Of a stretch of 34,204 bases of DNA, positions 12,399-18,824 are shown one piece after another. The stretch is from NCBI RefSeq assembly GCF_903944925.1, contig NZ_CAJATU010000030.1, positions 1 to 34,204 of the forward strand. The letters run 5' to 3'. Made by a program: the position numbers and the translations under genes. Source of the DNA: an uncultured Rhodopila sp. Its GTDB lineage: Bacteria; Pseudomonadota; Alphaproteobacteria; Acetobacterales; Acetobacteraceae. The number at the start of each line of letters is the position of its first letter. Positions within the stretch are counted from its first letter, which is position 1. The notes under the pieces were generated by a model that saw only the letters and a list, made by a program, of their open reading frames with translations, did not search any database and was not told the origin of the DNA.

Positions 12399-13871
12399 AT
12401 GCGTTGCGTCCACCAGACCCGTCTTCGGCAGGTATCCTCGCGGCGCGGGCTGCGTTTGCGCGCCGCCTTCGCCTTGCTCGCCTTCCTGCCGAGCTGTTCG
12501 ACCGTCACCAAGGTGACCGACACGGTGCTCGGCACCGGCGGCCCGCCCGTTGGACAGCCGGGCTATGTCGCCGGCTTCCTCGGCGGGGTGGCGGCGGATG
12601 AGCCGCGCGCCGCATTGGCCGGACGCGAGGTTCTGTCCTCCGGCGGTAGCGCCGCCGACGCGGCGGTTGCCGTCGCGCTGACCCTGGCGGTGACCTTGCC
12701 CTCGCGCGCCGGTCTCGGCGGCGGCGGCGCCTGCCTTGCGCTGTCAACCAACGTCAAGGGGCCGGCCGGCGGCGTGCCCGAGGCGGTCATGTTCACGCCG
12801 CCGGCCCCGGCTCAGCGCGGCAGCAACGCGGATCGTCCGGCCGCGATACCGATGCTGGCGCGCGGGCTGTACCTCCTGCATGCGCGCTATGGTGTGCGGC
12901 CGTTCGAGACGCTGGTCGCCTCCGCCGAGCAGATGGCGCGATTCGGCACCCCGGCCTCGCGGGCTTTGATGAAGGATCTGACGCTCGTATCCGGGCCGTT
13001 GCTGGCCGATCCCGGCGCGCGGGCGGTGTTCAGCCAGAACGGCGTGCCGCTGCAGGAGGGGCAGATGCTGCGCCAGCCCGACCTCGGCGCGACCCTGGCG
13101 CAGATCCGCGTCGCCGGTGTGGGCGACATGTACCAGGGCAACCTGGCGCGCCGGATCGAACAGTCCTCGGCGCTTGTCGGCGGCCCGATTGCGCAGTCCG
13201 ATCTGCGGGGCGCGCTGCCGAAGCTGGCGGCGCCGCTGATCGCATCCTATCGCGTCGACAAGGTCGCCTTCCTGCCGCCGCCCGCCGATGGCGGACTGGC
13301 TGCCGATGCCGCGTTCGCCGTGCTCGCCGCCAATCCGAACGACCTCGGCGCGGCGCAGGCGCGGTCCTTGGCGGTGGCGGAGCGCTACCGCGCCGGCGGG
13401 ATCACGCCGGAGGCGGTGCTGGCGTCGCGCGACCTGCCGCCGCCGGACTCGACGGTGTTCCCCGCGTCCACCAGCTTCGCAACGCTCGACCGCAACGGCA
13501 ATGCGGTGGTCTGCGCGCTGACGATGAACAATCTGTTCGGCACCGGCCGCATCCTGCCGGGAATCGGCTTCCTGGCGGCGGCGTCGCCGGATTCCGTGCC
13601 GCCGCCGCTGCTCGCCGCCGGGTTGGTTTGGAACGCCAACATCGTCGCCTTCCGGGCCGAGGCGGGCGGCTCCGGCCAGTCCGGCGCGGCGTTGGCGGTT
13701 GCCGCGGGGCTGATCAACGCGCTGCGCTCCAACCAGCCGATGCCGGTCCCGGTGCCGGAACCCGGGCGGGCGAACGTGATCGCCTGCGGGCGCTATCTGC
13801 CGGGCGAAACCACCGAGTGCAATTGGGCCAACGACCCGCGTGAATACGGGCTGGCTTTAGGCGCGAACTAG
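12399..13871 (+). CDS. Gamma-glutamyltransferase-like lipoprotein
   Basis: The product (490 residues) resembles gamma-glutamyltranspeptidases, N-terminal nucleophile enzymes that cleave glutathione and other gamma-glutamyl compounds after self-processing. The GGT start pattern is present (REVLSSGGSAADAAVAVALTL and RAGLGGGGACL). Near residue 355, TSFATLDRNGNAV is followed by LTMNNLFGTGRILPGIGF; the first threonine aligns with the catalytic threonine of the usual THYSVVD motif. The N-terminus is basic then hydrophobic, ending LLAFLPSC, a plausible lipobox, so it is probably anchored in the periplasm. The ATG at 12399 has AGGA 8 bases upstream; an ATG at 12390 is an alternative. The C-terminal part is shorter than in canonical GGT, so substrate and activity are uncertain. 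Confidence 0.78.
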   Translation: MRCVHQTRLRQVSSRRGLRLRAAFALLAFLPSCSTVTKVTDTVLGTGGPPVGQPGYVAGFLGGVAADEPRAALAGREVLSSGGSAADAAVAVALTLAVTLPSRAGLGGGGACLALSTNVKGPAGGVPEAVMFTPPAPAQRGSNADRPAAIPMLARGLYLLHARYGVRPFETLVASAEQMARFGTPASRALMKDLTLVSGPLLADPGARAVFSQNGVPLQEGQMLRQPDLGATLAQIRVAGVGDMYQGNLARRIEQSSALVGGPIAQSDLRGALPKLAAPLIASYRVDKVAFLPPPADGGLAADAAFAVLAANPNDLGAAQARSLAVAERYRAGGITPEAVLASRDLPPPDSTVFPASTSFATLDRNGNAVVCALTMNNLFGTGRILPGIGFLAAASPDSVPPPLLAAGLVWNANIVAFRAEAGGSGQSGAALAVAAGLINALRSNQPMPVPVPEPGRANVIACGRYLPGETTECNWANDPREYGLALGAN

Positions 13872-13912
13872 ACCCATCTCAGGCGGACGGGATACAGACG
13901 CGGGGGTGTTTC

Positions 13913-14221
13913 ATGAGGCTGTCGGCCCTGTGGCTGGCGCTGAGTCTGGTGGCAGTGGGACAGTCGGCGCGGGCCGAGCGGGCCGCCCCGGCCTCCGTCG
14001 GCCCTGGCCGGATCGTCTGCAACGCGTCGTTCTGCGAACTCGGCATTGGCCCGAAACCGGCCCGGCGGTTCCGGGTGATCGCCTCCGGCCTGCCGGAGGA
14101 CGACACCAAACGCCTGCGCAAATGCACCGGGGTCGCGCCGCCCTGCGTGGTAACCGTGGATGGGCTGGAGCAAGGGGACAAGACCAGGATCATGGCCACG
14201 CACATCGCCTGGCAGGACTGA
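13913..14221 (+). CDS. Small secreted protein of unknown function, four cysteines
   Basis: I do not recognise this 102-residue protein. It starts with a clear signal peptide (MRLSALWLALSLVAVGQSARA, split here: hydrophobic core about residues 4-17, AxA cleavage near 21). The mature part of about 80 residues has four cysteines in two pairs (VCNASFCELG and RKCTGVAPPCVV) that could form two disulfides in the periplasm. It lies 41 bases after the gamma-glutamyltransferase-like gene and 4 bases before the aminotransferase, so it is probably in their operon. The nearby DsbA-like protein is a plausible disulfide supplier, but that is only positional. Confidence 0.7.
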   Translation: MRLSALWLALSLVAVGQSARAERAAPASVGPGRIVCNASFCELGIGPKPARRFRVIASGLPEDDTKRLRKCTGVAPPCVVTVDGLEQGDKTRIMATHIAWQD

Positions 14222-14225
14222 CCCG

Positions 14226-15473
14226 ATGGCGCTGAAAATCGGCAAGGGCGCGCTGGCGCCGCCGTTCATGGTGATGGATGTCATTGCCGCGGCGAACGCC
14301 CGCCAATCCGCGCTCGCCGCAGGCGTCCCGCACGTCATCCGCATGGAGGTCGGCCAGCCCGGCACCGGCGCCCCGGCCGGCGCGGTGGCAGCAGCTCAGG
14401 CGGCGCTGCGGTCCGGCCATCCGCTCGGGTATACCGAGGCGTTCGGCCTGCGGTCCTTGCGTGAGCGCATCGCCGCGCATGCCCGGGCCTGGTATGGGCT
14501 GGACCTGCCCGTCAGCCGCATCGCGGTGACCGTCGGGGCGTCCGGGGCGTTTCCGCTGGCGTTCCTGACGGCGTTCGACCGCGGCGACCGCATCGCCCTG
14601 GCGGCGCCATTCTATCCGCCCTACGTCAACATCCTGACCGCTTTGGGCATGGTTCCGGTGATCCTGGAAGCGGGGCCGGAGACGCGCTTCCAGCCGAGCG
14701 TGGCGATGCTGGAGGCGCTGGACCCGCCGCCGGACGGGGTGATCGTCGCCAGCCCGTGCAATCCGGCGGGGACGATGCTGCACCGCCACGAACTCGCCGC
14801 CATCGCCGGCTGGTGCGACCGCAACGGCGTGCGGCTGATCAGCGACGAGATCTATCACGGGCTGAACTACGACAGTTCGATCGCCTCTGAGGCGGACTCC
14901 AGCGGCAGCGCCGTGGTGGTGAATAGTTCTTCGAAATCCCCCGCAAGGCCTGACCGGGTTGCGGGTGTGGCGACAGCCACCCACTTTAGTGAGAATGCTA
15001 TTGTTATCAATAGCTTCTCTAAGTACTTCGGTATGACGGGATGGCGAATCGGCTGGATGGCGCTGCCGGAAGACCTGGTCCGCGCGGTCGAGTGTCTGGC
15101 GCAGAACCTTTTTATCAGCGCACCTTATATCTCGCAGGTCGCCGCCGAGGCGGCCTTCGACTGTCACGCGGAACTGCTGGCCAACGTCGCCCGGTATCGG
15201 CGGTCGCGCGATCTGCTGTTGCAGGCTCTGCCGGAAGCTGGTTTCCCGAAGCTGTCACCGGCCGAAGGTGCATTCTACCTGTGGGCGGATGTCGGCGACC
15301 GGACGGACGACAGCGTGGCCTTCTGTGCGCGGATGCTGAAAGAACTCGGCGTAGCAGTCAGCCCCGGGCTGGATTTCGATCGCTCGCGCGGTAACCGGTT
15401 CGTACGGTTCAGCTATTGCGGTCCCGAGGCGGATATGCGGGAAGCCGCAAGGCGTTTGCGTGCGTGGCGCTGA
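14226..15473 (+). CDS. PLP-dependent aminotransferase (class I/II) with internal insertion
   Basis: This 415-residue fold type I aminotransferase transfers an amino group between an amino acid and a 2-oxoacid in the cytoplasm. It shows GQPGTGAP, the GYTEAFGLRSLRERIA segment, VTVGASGAF, the SPCNPAGT loop, the PLP-binding SDEIYHGL, the Schiff-base lysine in NSFSKYFGMTGWRIGW and the C-terminal arginine in FVRFSY. Compared with the family, about 29 residues are inserted before the lysine motif. The insertion includes a degenerate copy (AVVVNSSSK, 14910-14936) placed 87 bases before the intact motif (AIVINSFSK, 14997-15023). The intact copy uses AT-rich codons unlike the rest of the gene. The frame stays open, so activity may be kept. 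The substrate is unknown. Confidence 0.85.
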   Translation: MALKIGKGALAPPFMVMDVIAAANARQSALAAGVPHVIRMEVGQPGTGAPAGAVAAAQAALRSGHPLGYTEAFGLRSLRERIAAHARAWYGLDLPVSRIAVTVGASGAFPLAFLTAFDRGDRIALAAPFYPPYVNILTALGMVPVILEAGPETRFQPSVAMLEALDPPPDGVIVASPCNPAGTMLHRHELAAIAGWCDRNGVRLISDEIYHGLNYDSSIASEADSSGSAVVVNSSSKSPARPDRVAGVATATHFSENAIVINSFSKYFGMTGWRIGWMALPEDLVRAVECLAQNLFISAPYISQVAAEAAFDCHAELLANVARYRRSRDLLLQALPEAGFPKLSPAEGAFYLWADVGDRTDDSVAFCARMLKELGVAVSPGLDFDRSRGNRFVRFSYCGPEADMREAARRLRAWR

Positions 15474-15563
15474 ACGTACTATTCGTCGTTCTACCGTAGA
15501 TGACGTTTGGCCAATGCGGTCTCGATCGCGGAGCGGCGTGTTCGCCCGGTATCGGTGCCGCCC

Positions 15564-16310
15564 TTACAACGTCAGCCCCCCATCAATGACCACAGCCTGT
15601 CCCGTCATGAACTGAGCCTCATCGCCAGCAAGGTAAACCGCCAGCGCGGCAATTTCCTCCGCCGTGCCCAGCCGTCCCATCGGCTGCCGCGCAACAAACG
15701 CCGCCCGCGCGGCATCGACCGAGCCGGCCAGGGCGGCATTGGCGGCGATCCGCTCATCCAGGCTGGGCGTGCCAACCGTTCCGGGACAGATACAATTGCA
15801 GCGGATGCCCCTGGACACGTAATCCGTCGCGACGGAACGGGTCATGCCGATGACCGCCGCCTTCGACGCACTGTAGATGAACCGGTTCGGCACGCCCTTC
15901 AGGCTGGACGCCACCGAGGCGATGTTGACGATCGCACCGCCGCCCCGCTCCAGCATCCCCGGCAGGAACGCCCCCATCGTGTGAAACATCGAGCGGCAGT
16001 TCAGGTCGAAAGCCAAGGTCCAGTCTGCATCGGTTGCCTCCAGTAACGTCCCCTGGTGCACGATGCCGGCGCAGTTGAACAGGATATCCACCGCACCGGC
16101 CTCCTGCGCTGCCCGCTCGATCGCCGCCCGGTCGAGCACGTTCAGCGCCGCCGTGCGGATGCCCTGCGCCCCCAGGTCCGCCAGTTTCGCCGCATCCAAA
16201 TCCGTCGCCACCACCTTGGCGCCGGCCGCGGCGAACGCCAAAGCCGTTGCCCGGCCGATGCCCTGGCCGGCGGCGGTCACGAACGCGGTCTTTCCCGTTA
16301 ACGATGGCAT
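15564..16310 (-). CDS. Short-chain dehydrogenase/reductase (BDH2 / ketodeoxyfuconate dehydrogenase-like)
   Basis: This 248-residue classical SDR is an NAD(P)-dependent oxidoreductase with a Rossmann fold. The cofactor motif is TAAGQGIGRA near residues 11-20, DL at the end of the second strand suggests NAD preference, NCAGI is present, and the catalytic residues are Ser in NIASVAS and YSASK. The segment RCNCICPGTVGTPSL and the close resemblance along the whole length point to the type 2 3-hydroxybutyrate dehydrogenase / 2-keto-3-deoxy-L-fuconate dehydrogenase group; the exact substrate is not decided. The start at 16310 has a strong GGGAGG site. It lies 65 bases downstream of the methyltransferase on the same strand and converges with the aminotransferase. 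Confidence 0.87.
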   Translation of the reverse strand: MPSLTGKTAFVTAAGQGIGRATALAFAAAGAKVVATDLDAAKLADLGAQGIRTAALNVLDRAAIERAAQEAGAVDILFNCAGIVHQGTLLEATDADWTLAFDLNCRSMFHTMGAFLPGMLERGGGAIVNIASVASSLKGVPNRFIYSASKAAVIGMTRSVATDYVSRGIRCNCICPGTVGTPSLDERIAANAALAGSVDAARAAFVARQPMGRLGTAEEIAALAVYLAGDEAQFMTGQAVVIDGGLTL

Positions 16311-16375
16311 TGGACCTCCCCTCCCGGACCCGTTCGCCCGGCTGGCCGCGACGCTAGGCGATTTCGCCGCGCGGG

Positions 16376-17389
16376 TCACCCGGCCGCGGTCGCCAGGATC
16401 AGCGGCGACGGCCCGGGGGCGGGCAGCAGGCGCGGGTTGACGAAGCCGGCCTCAGTCAGCCAGCCGGCGATCTCCTCGAATGCATACGTGCCGCCGGCCT
16501 CGGTATTCACCAGCATGTTCACCGCGAAGATAAGCCCGTTCATCGGCCCCCGCCGATCGGCGTTGACCAGGAACTCGGCGATGGCGACGGTGCCGCCGGG
16601 GGCGAGCGCCGCATGCGTCCGCCGCAGCAGCGCGCGGGAGCGTTCGACGCCCTCGCTGTGCAGGATCTGGCCGATGGTCGCCACCTGATGGCCGGTGCCG
16701 AAATCCGCATCCGCCAGGTCGCCGCCGACAGCGGTCAACCGCTGCGACAGGCCGAAGCGGGTGAAGACGCGGGTGGTGACGGGCAGCACGTCGGGCCAGT
16801 CGATGGCGCGTACCGAGACGTGCGGCGACGCCTGCGCCAACGCTATCCCCCAGACGCCCGCGCCCGAACCCAGGTCGAGCACGGATACCGGCGCGGTGGC
16901 GCGCGCAATGTCGAGCGCCTCGGCCAGGGCGCGCGCCGCCGGGTAGCTGAGCGGAAAGATGTCCTCGACGAAGTCCGCGAAGAATGCCGCGCTGGTCTCG
17001 GCGCCTTCCAGAGATCGCGCCGGCTTGCCGCCGCCGACGATGTCGGTCAGGTGCAGCCAGTTCGGCAGCAACTGCTCGCTGGCGTGGCGGAAGATGCCGC
17101 CGACGAATCCGGGACGGCCGCTGACCAGGAAGGCACCGGATTCGGGGGTCAGGCTGAATTGCCCGGCCTCGTCGCGCGCCAGCAGCCCGATGGCCGTCAG
17201 GACATCGGCGATGGCGGCGAGGCCGCGGCTGGAGGCGCCGGTTGCCTGCGCCAGCCCGTCCAGCGTCAGCGGTTGCGTCGCCAGGACGTCGAAGACGCGG
17301 TGGCGCACGGCAGCCTCGATCACCAGCGGCGGCGCGAAGGACCAGGCGATCTGCAGGATGCGTTCCGGCGTGGGTGCTGCGCTGCTCAT
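16376..17389 (-). CDS. SAM-dependent O-methyltransferase with N-terminal dimerisation domain
   Basis: The 337-residue product has the layout of plant-type/acetylserotonin O-methyltransferases. A winged-helix dimerisation domain covers about residues 1-95 (VRHRVFDVLATQPLTLDGLA..ASSRGLAAIADVL), followed by a Rossmann-like methyltransferase domain. Motif I is VLDLGSGAGVWGIALA and a later motif is LAPGGTVAIAEFLV. Relatives include CrtF (hydroxyneurosporene methyltransferase), BchU and small-molecule O-methyltransferases, so a role in pigment or quinone-like chemistry is possible but not shown. The start at 17389 is the most conservative; ATGs at 17407 and 17467 are in frame. A perfect FNR-type box lies about 125 bases upstream, suggesting oxygen control. 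Confidence 0.82.
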   Translation of the reverse strand: MSSAAPTPERILQIAWSFAPPLVIEAAVRHRVFDVLATQPLTLDGLAQATGASSRGLAAIADVLTAIGLLARDEAGQFSLTPESGAFLVSGRPGFVGGIFRHASEQLLPNWLHLTDIVGGGKPARSLEGAETSAAFFADFVEDIFPLSYPAARALAEALDIARATAPVSVLDLGSGAGVWGIALAQASPHVSVRAIDWPDVLPVTTRVFTRFGLSQRLTAVGGDLADADFGTGHQVATIGQILHSEGVERSRALLRRTHAALAPGGTVAIAEFLVNADRRGPMNGLIFAVNMLVNTEAGGTYAFEEIAGWLTEAGFVNPRLLPAPGPSPLILATAAG

Positions 17390-17511
17390 TTTCGAAAATT
17401 CCCGCATGGGCCTGGATCGAGGTTCGATGGGCGGCGCAGCGTTATCGCCGATGGACGCAGGCCGCAACAGGCGTTCGGTCCGTTGGCGCCGCGCGAATTC
17501 GTTGCAATAAA

Positions 17512-17525
17512 TTGATCTAGATCAA
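17512..17525. promoter_or_regulatory. Perfect FNR/CRP-type box in a gene-free gap
   Basis: TTGATCTAGATCAA fits the FNR consensus TTGAT-N4-ATCAA exactly and extends to a 16-bp perfect palindrome with the flanking A and T. It lies in the 378-bp gap 17390-17767 between the methyltransferase and the Rrf2 gene. The nearest gene reading away from it is the methyltransferase on the minus strand. No good -10 was found at the usual distance on either strand. The same gap also has a 10-mer direct repeat CTGAAAAACG at 17561-17570 and 17573-17582, and a TATAAC-like stretch near 17595. No convincing gene is seen in the gap. Confidence 0.6.
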
Positions 17526-17767
17526 TGCGCCGGGCGCTTCGATGTGCGGATGTAGCCGTGCTGAAAAACGTCCTGAAAAACGGTAAAGCGGTATAACTAT
17601 TCTACAATTCACCGCCGCGATTCGCCGATGTCGACAAGAAGGCCGGGGACGACGCATCGCGTCCCACCCCGGCGGGAGGAAACCACAATGAAGCCTCAGC
17701 CGCTTCCCGTCCGAAGCCGTCCCGCGCATGCCGGCGGGCGCGCGTAGTGACCCGCGACCAGGTCCCG

Positions 17768-18226
17768 CTACGCCTGACGCACCCGTCGCCGCGGCGGCTT
17801 CGTCTCGGCGCCGGCCCATGGCCGCCGCGCCACCAGCTTCAGCATGGTCGACAAGGTAATCGAGCGCAGCGTCGCCACGGTCTGCCGATCGAGCTCGGTC
17901 AAAACGAAGCGGAGGGCCTGGGCGATTTCCTGGCCGGCGGCCTGCGGCGGCAGTTCGTCGGTATCGGCGGTAACGTCCTCGAACAGGCTGACCACATCCA
18001 TCAAGGTCAGCCGCTTGGCATTGCCGGCGAAGCGATAGCCGCCGCCGACGCCGCGCACCGCATCGACCAGCCCGCCGCGGCCGAGGTCGCGCAGCACCTT
18101 GGCCAGATGATGCGCGGAAATCCCGTATTTCTCGGCAATTTCCACCGCGGTCAATTGCCGCTCGGGGTCCGCCGCGAGTTCCAGCACCGCGTACAGCGCG
18201 ATCGCCGTGGCCTTCTGGAACCTCAT
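17768..18226 (-). CDS. Rrf2-family transcriptional regulator without cysteines (BadM-like)
   Basis: This 152-residue protein has the Rrf2 winged-helix fold: ATAIALYAVLELA, the recognition region IAEKYGISAHHLAKVLRDL and the wing VRGVGGGYRFA, followed by the dimerisation helix region. Rrf2 proteins such as IscR and NsrR bind Fe-S clusters through three cysteines; this one has no cysteine at all, so it must sense something else or act as a plain repressor. In R. palustris the Rrf2 protein BadM represses benzoyl-CoA reductase genes. Its place here, 12 bases after a GNAT gene and divergent from the ligase, makes a BadM-like role the best inference. Orthology would need a tree. Confidence 0.88.
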   Translation of the reverse strand: MRFQKATAIALYAVLELAADPERQLTAVEIAEKYGISAHHLAKVLRDLGRGGLVDAVRGVGGGYRFAGNAKRLTLMDVVSLFEDVTADTDELPPQAAGQEIAQALRFVLTELDRQTVATLRSITLSTMLKLVARRPWAGAETKPPRRRVRQA

Positions 18227-18238
18227 GACCGTGCCGGA

Positions 18239-18751
18239 TCAGTCAAGGCGCATCTCCAGTTCGATGAAGGGGCCGGCCATCATCCCCTGGCTCCGGAAAA
18301 ACGAGTGGATCACGGTGTTTTCCGGCGCCACCATGGTGCGCACGCGATCCACTCCGGCGGCGCGGAAGCGGTCGCAGACCGTTTCGAACAGCCGCGACCC
18401 GAGGCCCTGCACACGCCGCCCCGGCCGCACCTGCACCGCGAACACCCAGCCGCTGGGGGTGGAGCCGAATTCCCACGCGCGCACCTCGCCGACGATGAAT
18501 CCGTCGATGCGGCCGGCGTTTTCGGCGACCAGGAAGATCCGCGTGGCGTCGGGATGCGCGCCGTAGCGCTCGAACATGTCGTGCCAGTAGTCGCGCTTCA
18601 GCAGGCCGGTCACGTCCTGGTCCAGGGCGATCACGCCGGGCACGTCCGTCTCCGTCGCCGGGCGGATGCCCGGGGCCTGATCGCGGCGCGGCCGAGGCGC
18701 CTGTGTCGTCCGTCGCACCCGATCAACTCCCGCGGCCAGCCGATTCGCCAT
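18239..18751 (-). CDS. GNAT-family N-acetyltransferase (BadL-like by position)
   Basis: This 170-residue protein has one GNAT domain. An arginine/proline-rich N-terminal stretch of about 25 residues precedes GIRPATETDVPGVIAL, the usual start of the fold. Motif A, which binds acetyl-CoA, is VFAVQVRPGRRVQGLGSRLFETV around residues 105-127. The C-terminal part has NTVIHSFFRSQGM. The acceptor is not evident. It is the first gene of a two-gene minus-strand unit with the Rrf2 regulator and faces the ligase across 73 bases. In R. palustris the acetyltransferase BadL is next to badM and influences benzoate gene control; the same pairing here suggests, without proof, a similar function. Confidence 0.85.
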   Translation of the reverse strand: MANRLAAGVDRVRRTTQAPRPRRDQAPGIRPATETDVPGVIALDQDVTGLLKRDYWHDMFERYGAHPDATRIFLVAENAGRIDGFIVGEVRAWEFGSTPSGWVFAVQVRPGRRVQGLGSRLFETVCDRFRAAGVDRVRTMVAPENTVIHSFFRSQGMMAGPFIELEMRLD

Positions 18752-18768
18752 TCATATCCGGCATTCAA

Positions 18769-18807
18769 GCACCGTTTTGCACCGATTCCCAGACCAGCGC
18801 TGCACCG
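18769..18807. promoter_or_regulatory. Three GCACCG repeats in the divergent GNAT/ligase gap
   Basis: GCACCG occurs three times, at 18769-18774, 18779-18784 and 18802-18807, spaced 10 and 23 bases, close to one and two turns of the helix. The last two are preceded by T (TGCACCG). They lie in the only gap that can hold promoters for both the GNAT-Rrf2 unit and the ligase. A regulator could bind here, but a six-base GC-rich word may recur by chance in this genome. Confidence 0.3.
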
Positions 18808-18824
18808 GCGGACAGGAGGACAGG

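Noticed and set aside
16376..17389. Naming the methyltransferase as crtF or bchU
   Set aside because: The domain layout fits, but no other carotenoid or bacteriochlorophyll gene is present and no substrate-specific residues could be identified.
17517..17819. A 100-codon minus-strand frame in the gap next to the Rrf2 gene
   Set aside because: Composition is Arg/Ala/Gly-rich without a family pattern, it overlaps the end of the Rrf2 gene and ends at the FNR box; no ribosome-binding site of note.
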